From NCBI GenBank assembly GCA_003427395.1, contig BFEA01000285.1:1499274-1558854 (forward strand): a DNA stretch of 59,581 nucleotides, written 5' to 3'. Positions 1-11,930 of the stretch are shown one piece after another. Numbering within the stretch: the first letter of the stretch is position 1; each line of letters opens with the position of its first letter. Position numbers and translations under genes: made by a program. The notes below the pieces were generated by a model. That model was not told where the DNA came from, did no database searches, and worked only from the letters and a program-made list of their open reading frames with translations. The DNA is from Chara braunii. Lineage: Eukaryota; Streptophyta; Charophyceae; Charales; Characeae.

Positions 1-360
1 GAACAGAGCAAACTTCATTGCAAATCATTTTCTCGTCTTTGTTCAAGGAGCGCCATTTGCCTGCCTGCACCTCGCAAAATGGAAATGATAATGATCCGTA
101 TGTGATCATGTGAATAGTTCTTGGCATTCACATACGACACATCCTCTTACTTGCAAGCCATCCTTTGCCCTCTCCCACGCACCCCCCCCCCCCCCCACCC
201 ACACCCACACCCACCCACACCCACCCACACCCACACCCACCTATTGACAGGCACGACCCCCTCTCTATGTTATGGACCCATTGACACTAACAAGTACACG
301 ACCCTCTCTCCCTCTCTCTCCTCAGATTCATTTGTTTAAGGATGTAGTCAATTTCGAAAT
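1..360. other. Non-coding flank with C-rich microsatellite
   Basis: No gene is recognisable. At 181-241 there is a C homopolymer run followed by irregular CCCACA/CCCACC repeats. Open frames across it encode only Pro/His/Thr runs and are repeat artefacts. Confidence 0.6.
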
Positions 361-840
361 AAATACGCGCAATAAGATAGTCCACACAGAGGTCCAAATT
401 CCTATTGTCTAAATCAATCACATGAAGAGAAACATGCACAGTGAGATAACTTGCATGAGGATCCACATCTCACCGTGTTTCATAAAATAATCAGGAGTTT
501 TGAATAATATGAGAACCCACAAGAAGGTTCACATTCTTATTGTCATAATTAGTTAGATATAAAGTAAAATTGATAATGTGATAGCCCACATGGGGGCCCA
601 CATCTCACAATGTTTCAAGATCAATCAAAGGGTTTGGTCTCACACGGGGGTCCACATTCCTATCGTTATGATAAGTCAGATTGAAAAAGATACATATAGT
701 ACGATAGTTCCCAAGGGAACCCATGTTAGATTGTTTGGACTGTAGGGGAACCCACATAGGGATCCATATTCTTATCATTCTTAATCAATTCCCCAATAAG
801 GAGTTCACACAATGTGATAGTCATCACAAGGGCAACTCTA
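361..840. repeat. Hairpin-unit tandem array, copy 1 (degraded)
   Basis: Diverged tandem units of roughly 60-90 bp share a core of CCCACA, a few bases, then GGG(T/C)CCACAT, flanked by arms that tend to be complementary. The clearest unit has GTGAGAT at 441-447 and ATCTCAC at 467-473. Other units at about 370-410, 578-610 and 720-760 show the same core with weaker arms. The family recurs at 19.99-20.62 kb, where the arms are much cleaner. Non-coding; function unknown. Confidence 0.6.
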
Positions 841-1838
841 TTCACTACCCCTTTTCTTTTATGCTCCGAAACGTTAGTTAGGAAAACGTAACACTTTTAT
901 GCCTCATGCACGAAGGGGAACCTCCTAGGAGTTAACTCGAAATCCTCAAGGAATAAGTCAAATGTGGTATATTTTGCATGCTTGGTGTTGACTAAGTTAT
1001 GCATCGTGGTCGAGACATCATTTCTTTCATACTCGTCCTGCAACGTCTTCTTGACATTTGCCCAAATTGTCAATCCTTAGGTTACTTATATCATCGACAC
1101 TCTCATCGTGGGATTGATTTAGGCTAGCAGAGTTTTCCCCTTATGCTTATCCCTCCAGTTGTGACTCATCCCAAATATTATGTACTTTTCTGAAAACTCT
1201 CAAACTTTAGTGTCATCAAAGCATCAAATGTTCTCATGTGGTACATTTCCCGGAGGGAGTTTTAAACGGACATTCATATTGTTTATCCCTATCTTCATGA
1301 CCTCTATCTGGTTTAGAATCTCTCGAAGGAATGCGGTTGTATGCACCTTATCATGTTCCGTGGAGGAGCCAGCTTAACTTTAAACGTGCGCTTGACCTCA
1401 ACTATATCCATCATGTTTTCTACTCTTGTTATTGTCTCTTCTTCCACCTTTTGTATCCCGATACTTCGTTTATGATAGGTTCCTTGTTCCATTCATCATT
1501 AAAATTCCTAGACGGTCATGCTTAAGGGATCTTACAAAAGACTATGGACCTCGTATTGCAGGTCACTCGTTTCCTCTAACTCTCTTCTTTCGTGCTCAAT
1601 CACACTACTAACCCGATAACAAAAGGATTAGCGATTCGTTGCTTCCACTATAGCCGAAAGAATATAAAGCCTATAGGTCGTTCGTTGAGCGGACCTTTCC
1701 TCTAAAGATACACAACGCTATATCTTGTAAGGGAAGACACATTTTCTAGTAATAAGGACTAAATCATCTGATGCATATGTAATTCCAAACAAATAACCAC
1801 TCGTATAGTAATATTCCTAAATTTTATTTAGATCACTT
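841..1838. other. No recognisable feature
   Basis: Short overlapping open frames of up to 65 codons exist at 1180-1611, but none has a recognisable motif. I see no repeat structure. Confidence 0.4.
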
Positions 1839-2230
1839 TCAATCTTCGTACATTCGAGCTTTATCGTAAACCCAACGTTTTCCTTTCACTCCAAAGGTGT
1901 CGGTGTTAATGTAAAGTTCACCTTCGCTCTCGTTAACGCAGGATGCACCTCTTTTAATCTCCAACATCCTCGTCTCTGGATCCCAAACTCTTCTACAAAT
2001 CAACATGCTCAACCTACACCGATCCTCATAACTCTGACTTTGAAGTAGAATCCTTACATTCTCAAAGTTTTTTTCTAGAATTTTCAATTCAATCCCTCCT
2101 TCAATACGTTTCTCTCACCTTCACCATCTTTATCGGTACTGAAGGAACGCCTTCTTCCGTTCAACCCGTTCCTTATCAATCGCAACTGCCACCTCTCTCC
2201 TCCTTTCCCGCTCCTATTCCGTGAAGATGA
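1839..2230 (-). pseudogene. Decayed coiled-coil ORF, Gag-like
   Basis: One minus-strand frame runs from about 2230 to the stop at 1839 and stays coding-like despite four in-frame stops upstream of codon Met-2087. The upstream part is charged and heptad-like (ERERRREVAVAIDKERVERK), suggesting a coiled coil. The downstream 82 codons are open and well mixed, including RVWDPETRMLEIKRG. Charged coiled-coil Gag regions are common in plant retroelements, so a Gag relic is the best guess. No zinc knuckle is visible nearby, and a host protein relic cannot be excluded. Confidence 0.4.
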
Positions 2231-2249
2231 GACTCACAATCTCCTCTAC

Positions 2250-3265
2250 CTGACCCAAAATCGTGAAGATGGTGTCATTAGTTGTACCTTTTCTCCTCTA
2301 CACGAAAGCATGTCAGGAAGAAGATAGTGGTTGAGACAAAAGAATGGCAATGGATAAGAAAAAGGAACCAAAAGAAAGAGAATAGATATGTGAGAGGGAT
2401 TATGTATTGACCCGAATGAGAGGTTGTGTGTGTTCCTGTATTGCATTAAGTGTGCAGGTGAGTAGCCCATAAAAGTGTCATGAGCAAGATGGCGCCCGGT
2501 GAGACCGGGCCGCAAAAAGAAGAGGAGTGAGATCGGGTTGTAAACTTAAACTTCACCCATAGATGAGTTTTCGTTGCGAGCTGCTTCCCTTTGATAGAAA
2601 AGGGAGATTGAAATATCGGATGTTGGCAAGTACGCCAGGTGGAAGGAGGACGATTTGTGACATTAATATATGGGCGGGACCCCGAAAGGACTAAGGGGTG
2701 TTTAGACAAGCAATGGAACATGATGTATGAAAGAATCATTGGTACAAAGTGTGTAGGATGTAAGCACTTAGATTGGCAAGAGGTCGGAAACATAGTGGCG
2801 GCCAAGTGAGGTGATAAGGGTCACGTGACTTAGTCAGCAGGTCTAAGCTGAGAGGTGAGTCCCTTACCTCAATGACGCTAAACTTTGCACCGAGGAAATG
2901 GAAGCGTGGCCCAAGGAGGACGCTTGCCCTACGCAAATGGAAAGATGAACTCTCAAAGAATTATTTGGACTGTTGAGTATTGGAAGGAGCAAGTATCTGC
3001 GAACACAACGAAGTATCAAGAATGGACGCTTATCGACGATCAGCGAGACTACCCGACCAGTGCGAGGGTTGAGCTACATCCCTTATGTTAAATCTTTCTT
3101 GCTCGCTGGCCCACCCCCATCCATCTCACAACACTAGGTGGGGGTTACTCTGTGACGAACGCTCCGCGCCATGGGTATGCGTGTGAGCAGAGCTGAGCCA
3201 ACTGAGACCGGTTGAAGGGTCGACTTAGACTCAAAAGTCTAACAGGGTGGGTCCCTACAACATGT
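2250..3265. repeat. Left arm of a ~1 kb long-range inverted repeat
   Basis: The reverse complement of this block matches 48400-49425. Shared landmarks include the segment containing GCGCCATCTTGCTCA and ACTCACCTGCACACTTAAT (reverse complement of ~2435-2500, matched at ~49228-49280). The segment around GGATGTAG...CAACCCTCA and GTAGTCTCGCTGAT (reverse complement of ~3020-3085) is matched at ~48590-48650. The copies have many substitutions, so the duplication is old. Open frames here are mutually inconsistent, and no protein family is recognised. Confidence 0.7.
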
Positions 3266-3890
3266 TTGTGCTATCCCTAGCCACTCTCATTAGGGTCGTC
3301 GAGTAGAATAAGACTATCCCCTCCTACTAGCAGCGGGACAACTTGGAGTAGGACGTTTGTTGACCTCGTGTAAAGGTCAGATTCAACGTCCTTAGAGTCT
3401 CTAACCTTAAGGAGTCCTTAAGAAGTTAAGAGGCCTTGAGTGTGATCTAGATTAGTAAAATGTTTGAAGTTGCGAAGTTTTCTTCTCAATAGAACACGAC
3501 TTAAAATCTGAGAGACAAATGTAAGATAAAATGACTAGAAGCTTGAATTTGCAAAACCATGATCATTGGCACAAAATTAACAACTAGTACATAAAGAATG
3601 CAGGGATCCGCCATTGAAGGGTTGTTATTACCAAGAAATCATTATAGCGAGCCAATGCAAATACATCTTTGGTCCAAGGGGGAATCACCATCAAGAATGA
3701 CTACAGGGGTGACCCTCATGTGCAATCTCCACAGTATGAGACTCCACCTTGGGGTCACAGGAGGAATGGTAGTCACCATCGGCTAAGGTTTGCAAAACTG
3801 ATATCCAAGGTAGTGGTCGCGTTGATCTGCAGTAGACGGGTCATGCACCTAGTGATCTCCTCATTTGCCACACTCTCAAGATATAGTTCC
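3266..3890. other. No recognisable feature
   Basis: No convincing coding, repeat or RNA signal was seen in this stretch. Confidence 0.4.
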
Positions 3891-3894
3891 TCGG

Positions 3895-4600
3895 TCAGGA
3901 GTTGTTGGCCCTCGCTCCAATCAAAAACGCAATGCACCCCTGTCCCTCAAAGTCATCATAGGGGGACTGCAAATACTGATTCTCATCGAGGTTCTTCCAA
4001 ACACCCCGCATGGCAAACTCAGAACCAACAAGGTGGATGCGCCAATTTTCAAAGTAAAGGACTGGTCCCTTCCCCTTTGAGCAGTCTGCCACATCCTCTG
4101 GTTTCTTCCCCTTTGACATATGGGAGGGAAGTTAGTCTTCATCCAAAAAGCACCAAATGAGAAGGTAAGCACTATGTCATAGAACCACCCTTCTCCTGCC
4201 TTGCCTCCCTGTATTCAGCATCACAGTCTCAATGTCTATCCTAATCGAACTAGTCCCCAACGTCGATGTCACTCACACTGCATGGGTCAAGGTCTAACTC
4301 ATCAGTATGTGGTGGATCAGATAGGTCGTCACCGGAATCCCTGATTTGACAACCTTCCCGCGATACCTCTAGGCTTGATCCCCCGTGCATATATACTATG
4401 ATCGTTGTCACCAGGCGGATAGCTTGGGGCAGCAGCTCTCGAAATTGAAAAGCACATCGGTGGGTGCTGAAGGAACATCCGGGAAGTCAAAGCGCAACCA
4501 ATAAACCTTCCAATACCTCTCCCTGTGAGAAATGTAGTATGTGATCCTAATGTAGGTTGCGCCCTTCACCCCCTTTTGTGCAACTCTTACCTAGAAGGTG
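3895..4600 (-). pseudogene. Decayed unrecognised protein-coding relic
   Basis: Two protein-like stretches lie in the minus strand. At about 4595-4440 a clean run includes GATYIRITYYISHRERYWKV followed by WLRFDFPDVP. At 4119-3895 a 74-codon frame includes YFENWRIHLVGSEFAMRGVW and ends FLIGARANNS. Between them the frame is broken by several stops and shifts. Composition is soluble and mixed, with no transmembrane segment or signal peptide. I do not recognise the family. The neighbourhood suggests retroelement cargo, but this is not demonstrated. Confidence 0.4.
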
Positions 4601-4885
4601 ATGATGAGTGTGTGTTTAGATGTAGATAACCCGTTCGTCGTGATCACACATGACTAATATCTTGGATAGTTGTATTCGGATTTATCGATCCCCTGCCCTA
4701 TTTAGGCATAATGTACCATGAAAATGTTAGCCTGAGAGCCCACAAAAGTGATAATATAAGTCCCTTTCACTAATAACCATATGTACGTCCACTTAATTGC
4801 ACCTCACAGAGCAATCAATGAGTTTTCTCAAGCGTGTCCGTTAGTATAGTCCTTGAGCCCGCATGATGCGGCTTGCTAATATGAT

Positions 4886-5090
4886 CAGGGTGTGCCCTCC
4901 TGAGTGGGTCTAACAACAGCAACTCAATGGCAAGGGATGGGCCCTCCTTAATGGACCTAGTGGCAGCAACTCGGTGGTAAAGGAAGGGTCCGCCGGAATA
5001 AGCCTGAAAGCAACAATTCAATGGAAAGAAAGCTCCGCCTGAATAGGTCCGACAACAACAACTCAATGGCAAAAGGAAGGCCCTGCCTGA
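4886..5090. repeat. Tandem repeat, ~46-47 bp, four units
   Basis: The core CAACTCAATGG (with variants) recurs at 4920, 4967, 5014 and 5059, so the spacing is 45-47 bp. Each core is followed by an A/G-rich segment and then a short CC-rich segment. Diverged and non-coding. Confidence 0.65.
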
Positions 5091-5104
5091 ACAACCGACG
5101 CAGC

Positions 5105-5560
5105 CAGCACCTGCGAGTTAGCTACGATTCCCTGGGTGCTCAATGATTTATGGATGCATAGGGAGTAATTTGTGATTTCCCTCGATGCACGCAGACTGAT
5201 TTGCGCGAAAATCGAGTTGTAAATCTTCAAATGCAGAGGAACTGATGTCTCGCTTTCCGAATGCACAGGGACTAACTAGCAACGTTTTGAGTGCATAAGG
5301 ATACATACGTATTGATTTGCAAAAAAATCAATTCGTAAAATTTTTGAATGCAAACGAACTAATATGTAGCTTTCAAATATATAGAGGCTAATCTGCAACT
5401 TTTCGAATAAACATGGTCATATTTGGAGTATTTTGAGTGCATACGGACTAATATATAACTTTTCGAGTTCACAAGAACTAATATGTAGCTTTCTGAATGC
5501 ATAGGGACTAATCCATAATTTTTTAGACTTAGTGCACTGGGACAGTTTTATAGCTTCCCG
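5105..5560. repeat. Diverged short tandem array (~30-45 bp period)
   Basis: About a dozen degenerate copies of a unit resembling GAATGCATAGGGACTAAT then CTGCAACTTTTC. The minus-strand open frame over 5417-5683 reads a repeated ISPYA/KLHIS-type peptide and is a by-product of the repeat. Confidence 0.6.
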
Positions 5561-6050
5561 AGTGAGCTTACAATCCTTTTTTGTTTCCGTGCTTATCTGA
5601 TTGTAGATTCCAATCCCTCCTCTTAGCCTCTGCTTGCTCGCTAACTCATGAGGGTTTGGGCACGACTGCTCGCTTTCCTTCATTGGTTACACTGGGTCGA
5701 AGATTGTCAAAGCCACACGACTAAGCAAGCAGAACGTTTGAGCTTTGCACCACTTGTCAAGAGGCAACCCACTCCAAAGAGAAAATATGCGTTTTGTGTA
5801 GATCCCATTGATCGATCGTTGTGTCATGCAATAAATTAATTAAATAACCGAATGTAGAGGTGAGTCGACACCATATTGATTAATTCGGGCTCAAAATACC
5901 CAACCAAATCCCCCCTCAGTCCCTTCTCGCATGCAGCTTAACCCAATGCCTAACCTTACCTCACTCTGATTCTCTAGCTTGATATATTGTGTTGTCCAGT
6001 CTCGCAAGTCAGGTTGTACAACCCTCGGTACAATCTATCATGCAAGGCAC
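5561..6050. other. No recognisable feature
   Basis: Unique-looking sequence between two tandem arrays. No coding or RNA signal could be supported. Confidence 0.4.
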
Positions 6051-6480
6051 AACTTGCAATTTGAGCATGCATCAAGGAGAAAATTACAGCTCAAATGCAT
6101 ATTAGCACGAAAACTGTAATTTGATCCGAGAGAGAATGTGTCCTTCCATCACACATGTGGGTACAATCTGCAGTCTGATCATATACGTGGAATGCAGTCT
6201 ACAGTGTGATCACTCACGCGGGACACGGCATGCAGTTTTATCACACATTAAGGAGGAACGAACTTGCACGCACCCACCAAATCACACATTCGGAAGGAAC
6301 AACTTGCACACACTTACCTGATCACATATTCGGAAGGAGCGGACTTGCACTCACCCGCTTGATCATATATTTGAAAGGAGTTGGCTTGCACGCACCCACC
6401 TCATCACGTATTGAGAAGGAGTGCAATTACACACACTGCTAGACCACATGTTCTAAAGGAGCGGGCTTGCATGCATCCTC
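6051..6480. repeat. Tandem array, ~41 bp period
   Basis: Units resembling GATCACATATTCGGAAGGAG followed by CGGGCTTGCACGCACCCACC. The (A/G)(A/G)CTTGCA core recurs near 6261, 6301, 6342, 6382 and 6463, with a diverged unit near 6423. Looser units extend left to about 6060. Non-coding. Confidence 0.6.
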
Positions 6481-6619
6481 TTATAAGCTCAGCAAGGCCC
6501 ACAACCTCCTATTAGTAACCCGATCAACAACAATGAGGGTGTACAAAGTCTCTTAAATGGGACTCAATCAGCTGCATGGATGCACGTAGCCTCGGGATCA
6601 ACCTGCACAACTATTTGCA

Positions 6620-6990
6620 TGACTCCGAGATCAAGTGTGCGGCTATGGCTTGCCATCGAGATCAAGTGCATAGCTTCTATGCGGCTTTGAGATCAAGTGT
6701 ACAGTTAAGGCGCAACTTTAGGATAAAGTATATAGCTATGATGCAGTTTTCGTGTCAAGTATACAGCTACGGCGCGGCTTCGCAATCAGATGGGCAACTA
6801 CGACGCAGCTTCAGAATTGGGTGCGCGACTATAATACGGCTTCGGGATCAAGTGTAACTTTCTGCAACTACAACTTTGCAGCTTCAAAATCAAGTGGCAG
6901 CTATACCGCAACTTTCGGATCTAGGGTGCAGCTATGGCAAAACTTCGGGGTCAAGTTTGTAGCCACATCGCGGCTTCGAGATCCAATGCA
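6620..6990. repeat. Tandem array, ~38-40 bp period
   Basis: Units resembling GCGGCTTCGAGATCAAGTGT followed by GCAGCTATG recur about ten times with substitutions. Open frames over the array (6576-6997) encode repetitive peptides only. Confidence 0.6.
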
Positions 6991-8190
6991 AGCGTGAGAT
7001 GGCTTGAGAGTTACTATCGACCTCTGACCAGGAGGAGAGCAAGAGCACGTATAGTTCGTTGGGGACGACCTGATCGTGAGTGATTGTGTGTACAACCTCA
7101 GACAAATAATTTGATAAGGAGCACGGAACGTCGTTGCCCCATAATGACACTCTAATTATAGACGAGTGAGCGCTCACTAATAGTCACCTCATGCTTCATA
7201 CACGCTGCCATAAAGTGAATCAAATCAAATAAACAAATAAATAAGTAAAAAGAATCAGAGGGGATATGGGTAATGAGGAGAGGGAGAGGAGGACGGGAAA
7301 GGGTTAAGGGGAAAACGTTTTATGAAACAGACGAAGCTTGGGATGAATTGACCGCCCTTGGTATGTCGTCTTCGTCCGATGTCCTCTTCATGTGTGCACT
7401 AACCTTCCTCTTCCAGCTTTCTCTGTCCTTGGTGGCTCATCCCTTTTTTTGGTGGCGCACAATTCAACAATCCAGCAGGGTTCCCGCGACCTGATGTTTT
7501 TTTTTTTCTCTCTTGGAATGGGACCAGCCTCTCCTTTTATAGGGAGAGGCCAATTGATCAGCCAGTCCTACGACTTGAGGCTGGTACCTACCCCAGCCAG
7601 TCTCATTATAAAAATAACATGAGACTACCCTATTTTTAGACCAGGGCTTAGACAGGCCCAATTTAAGGGATCATATTAATCGATCCCACACCGAAAATAG
7701 CACGGATTTAAGAGTTGTTGAGGCCTGCGCTAACAACAGCGCATGATCTAAAACTAGGTCAAGCATGTGGTAAGAATAGCCGAGGTTCAAAAATTAGACC
7801 GGGGACATGATAAAAATGACACAGGATCTACAAGTAGACCGGGCCCACACTAAACGCAACGTGGAACTAGCATAGGTTCGATTCTGGAAGAGGAACAGTC
7901 CTTCGTGCGTTAAAAATAGCGTGGGACGCCTTTAAATTCAGCTAGGGGCCCAAGCCCTGATTCCCTTGCCCATTTTGGGTTGTTCTTTCCTCGGTCCGAT
8001 TATATGGTCGTGTCATTTCAGTCCAAGTCCAGTGCCTATTACTAATATTCTTATATCCAATCTCACTATTTCAACCCTAGTGTTTGCATCAGTTCAGTCC
8101 AAAGGCCATGATTTGATCTAATGGCTGTCATACGACTATTACATGTATTCCGTTGAAGTGACCCGAGGTGTCGATCTGCACGTCGACTTT
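6991..8190. other. Intergenic sequence, nothing firm
   Basis: A loose periodicity around AGACCGGG and TAGACCGGGCC (7790-7840) hints at very decayed repeats. Short open frames of up to 81 codons show no motif. Confidence 0.35.
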
Positions 8191-8192
8191 CT

Positions 8193-8735
8193 TTGACGTG
8201 CCCCGCCGGCTTACCAATCATGGCTTTGATACGACCTAGAGGCTACAACAAGTCAACTTTCATTGACACGGTAAGTTCGCCTTTAATAACCATATCCAAT
8301 CCCGCTCCTGGTATCCTCGTAAGGATCTCTCAAACGATGAAAAAAAGTGAGCTTACTCATTTGCCCCATTTGCATTCGAGCTTGCTCAACCCCTGTGTCG
8401 CACTATCGTTTATGCCTTTGTGTTACACCTCTGCCATTGCTTTGTGCTTCCTCTGTTGTTATTCTCTGGATCATCACTTGTTGGCGCTAGCACGACTTTT
8501 TCCACATTGCGCCTCCACAACTTCTACTTACCGAAGCTTACTAGTCGGGTGTTCTATGTTGCCATCCTACTTGGTCAACAACCGCACTCCACCATGCCGC
8601 CTAAGACGTGCGGGTCTGGTGTTGGAAGGGGAAAAGGTTATGCATCCTGCTCGCGTTCTTTTTTATGTGCCAAGCGATGGAATGTGGGTTTATATGTTAT
8701 CTAATACACATGGACATTATACAAAATTATACTAA
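8193..8735 (+). other. 180-codon open frame, unrecognised
   Basis: This frame is open for 180 codons from a TTG; the first in-frame ATG is at 8220. It is Leu/Ser/Cys-rich and has one hydrophobic stretch rich in Leu and Cys near residues 70-95. A second frame overlaps it at 8420-8704. No family, domain or splice context is recognised, and the frame may be a chance ORF in C/T-rich DNA. Confidence 0.15.
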
Positions 8736-10903
8736 CTCATCAAGGTAGTAGGGCTTGAGTGGTCATTCGGTAAGGCATGGACCTCGGGGCCAAGCCACAA
8801 CCAAATTCTAAGAACGATCAGTTATGTCAGTCCTTCATTGTGTCAATCATGGAATTACCTAGTGCGTACAACATACCCATAATGGTATAAATAGCCTAGT
8901 TATAGTCTCAGTTTCAACTCTCCAAAGCTCATAATAACCTTGATCTCATATCAAGCCTCTCAGCCCATATCTCATAGTCTTTGTCGAAGCGCCTCCTCAA
9001 AATAACTATCTCATAATCCATCCTCACATCATCTGAATTAGATGGTCGGATCTTTCAAGAAACCGTAATCTGACCTGAGTCACGACGCACGTTGGGGCCC
9101 AATCATAAGGTCCAATGTCACGTTACCTCAGTTGATCATCCAATTATCTTACATTGGGGCATACCAAGCCTTATTTTCTTAGATGGTCGGCTCGATGTCC
9201 CTCATTGCCCACGCATATCAAACCCCCTAATCTTTGTCTCGAGAGGGAGTACCTACAAAATAAACATTAGTACATCAGAAAAACAAAAAAGAGGCCCCTC
9301 TTGAGGACACCCGCTAAACTCCCCTTCCTCCACCACCCTCATAGTCTTACTTAGGACGCTTCCATGTCGCTTGGAATCCTCCCCCCGCTGAGACAACCAC
9401 GCAAAACGGAACATAATTCAGCATCCATGTTTTCTAGTTTTAGATCTTAGACAACCACTCAAAACATTCCTAACTCAGGGCAGGTTTAGGGGACGAGCTA
9501 CCTCATTGCAGACTTATCACAAAGGTGCTAGCCTACGGTGAGACCCTTTTGTTGGCCCTCGAATGTCGTGGTTCTCACTTCTCACACCTAGACTTCTTTT
9601 ATGTCGACCCTATGTCTCGCAAGTATCCCGGACTTTTTCCACGGGTGGAGGGACCTGGTTGCCCCAACCAGTGGTCACCTAACACTGGTAAATCCAAGAG
9701 TAAGCTTAGTCTTTGACTCAGCGGTAGAAGGCTAGGAAGTCGGAAAACCCCACAACTCTATCACTACTCTGACACTTTGTCAAAGAGTACCCCATTGATA
9801 GGATACCTTGACCTAGATAGCAGTAGGAGTCTGCCAACCAGATCAGCCAAATTCAAACTTTTGACTGAAGGGCTCATGGCCCCTTCCTTTCCAGAAAGCG
9901 GACCGTACCGCCACTTTGGCAGTATGAGGGCGTCTAACCATCCTAAAGAGGGCAAGACACTATTTCAAACCTGATTAGTCTCAACCCTTGTAAATTCTGC
10001 CTTTAAGGAGTCATCCCTTACTCAACGGGGCACAATCAAAGCTCTTTGCTTCTTCACAACCATTTAGAATGCCAAAATTGCAGTTGACGGTCCTCGAGAA
10101 AAACCTTGTCGGTGAATAGTTGTGGAGATTCAGCGATTTTAATGTAAGCACCCCCATTACTGTGGATAAAGCAATTAGCTTCAGTCTGCTATGATGCTAA
10201 ATGATCTAGTCTAACCATGAGTGGTTAGCTAGATCACTCCATTTACAACGACGCATTGATAAGTACCTAACTCCCCAAGGTTTGAAGATGCCTAATCACA
10301 ATGGTCATTCATAATGAGAGAGCCCCATCATCTCAATGTTGGGTCCAACGTCACCGGAACACAATACCTGGTTAGGCATAACCCTCTTTTACAGGTAGGT
10401 AATTTATCTCATGATGCTAGACGATCCCCCCTACAGTGCAAGAAAGACAATCCCATCTTATCAAGAAATTACTTATACGGGGAGAAAAAAAACTTCACTT
10501 TTATTGATTCATAATCATTCCAGCTCACATCGTCATGCATCATAGTAAAACATAAGCAAAGAAATCAAATCGAAATACAATGTAGAACTGGAATTTCAAA
10601 CTTACTTATAACAACTAACACAATTAGGGTTTAATCTTTTAATCCACCATTGATAGTGCATACAAAAGAAATCTTTGAAACCATACTAGGTCCAACCGGC
10701 TACTTATTTTGCCCCTTGTAAGGCCAAGACTGCCTTCGACTGCACAAAAACTAAGTCATTTCCATACCAGAATCTAAAGTTGCACATACTACTTTTTGTC
10801 ATCATAATTTTCTTGACCCACCGAAACATAACTATCAATCTCTCGAAGAAGGACATACATTCAGTCAAACCAAGTGTTGGCCACCATAGTTAAAACCAGT
10901 GGC
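8736..10903. other. Intergenic sequence, nothing firm
   Basis: No convincing gene. On the minus strand a short AATAAA occurs near 10500, downstream of the integrase relic that ends at 10904. It could be a retroelement 3' processing signal, but this is speculative. Confidence 0.35.
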
Positions 10904-11119
10904 TCACGGACCACGTCCCATCATCCTGCCTGAGCTTGGGATCATGTCGACATCTCTAACGGTAAACTTATGAAGCCTATAACCGGACACAATCCCACAA
11001 GATTTCATTTCATCCATCTCTACATACTTGTAGTTTTTTCCTTCCACTTTTGAGATGATGGGGAATGGTGTCATCGACCTAACTTCCAATCTCCTAGTCC
11101 AATGAGTCTCAAAAGACAT
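10904..11119 (-). pseudogene. Integrase C-terminal domain-like fragment (gypsy)
   Basis: A 71-codon frame has the pattern of a retroelement integrase tail: a basic entry (THWTRRLEVRSM), then PFPIISKVEGKNYKYVEMDE, then SGYRLHKFTVRD. In this family's typical order such a segment follows the catalytic core, and here the core lies immediately upstream at 11.34-11.93 kb. It is separated from the core by stops. The length fits the small beta-barrel domain that binds DNA. Confidence 0.5.
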
Positions 11120-11339
11120 GTCACTTCATGTACAATATTGCAAACCTTAAGTTTTTCCTTCCTCAGGAACCTCTTATCACTCTACCTCGCTAGATGAGAA
11201 AATATTATGAGTCACATCCTCTTCGTAGCCTTAATTATGGTCTCTCAACCTCCTTTATCAGCATGACTTTCAGTCGCACTACTTCCTCGATAGTATATAA
11301 TTTTTTTTGTTTCTCATAGACTTATTTCTCGATTAGTTT

Positions 11340-11930
11340 TTCCATAGGAGAAATATCACATCAGCCATACCAAAGTGCGACATGCACAAATCGAGTAGTT
11401 GTTTTCGTTCTCACATTATCAACATACTTCGCAACGCTTAGCAAAGATGGCAAGTTCCTTGGGCTATCTTGACACCACTTAGATATTTCATTCTTCATTT
11501 TTTGTGTCCTCTCCCAACAGATGTCTGCTTTAGGGTGACATGGCATCACGGATCTAATTCTAAGCCCAAGCCTGAGCATAAGTAACATACCGGCTTGAGG
11601 GTCATATGACAGTCCATGCTTGAACTCATCTGCCACAAACTATTTATTTGAAAGTGTTCCTCAAACAGATATCCTCAATCCAGTTAGCCAAATTTTTTAC
11701 AGTAATATCTCAGATAATTTTAGCTTCCACATATTTTGACAGGTTATCCCTGATATTTAGGATGTATCTCAATATATCCTTCCCAAGTGGCATAACGATT
11801 AGATTTAAAGGAATTGTGCTTTCGAGTTTAACAAGAACAGTAGGATACACAAGCTCGACCAATCTCATAGAGGATATTTTCTTATAGACTTACAAGATTT
11901 GCAACACCTCATGACCATATCTCTCATCTA
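11340..11930 (-). pseudogene. Integrase catalytic core fragment (gypsy)
   Basis: The minus-strand frames give YILNIRDNLSKYVEAK-like sequence around 11.75 kb. They then give HPKADICWERTQKMKNEISK and, at the end, a VALWYG motif (11636-11361). This matches the core of Ty3/gypsy integrases: a region before the second Asp, then the HPxAN...ER segment carrying the catalytic Glu, which is still Glu here (WERTQ). At least one frameshift separates the two halves. It would have catalysed strand transfer of element DNA in the nucleus; it is now broken. Confidence 0.6.

Noticed and set aside
181-241. C-rich tract as a possible telomeric repeat
   Set aside because: It is irregular CCCACA/CCCACC, not the plant-type CCCTAAA; treated as a microsatellite.
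4886-6990. CRISPR-like appearance of regularly spaced repeats
   Set aside because: Units are diverged tandem repeats without constant repeats and unique spacers, there are no cas genes, and the context is eukaryotic.
7870-7895. GGTTCGATTC, identical to a tRNA T-arm core
   Set aside because: No cloverleaf stems can be drawn around it; probably chance.
8745-8815. tRNA-like stretch (GAGTGGTCATTCGGTAAGGCA)
   Set aside because: An A-box-like segment is present, but no B box (GGTTCGANTCC) and no closing acceptor stem follow.
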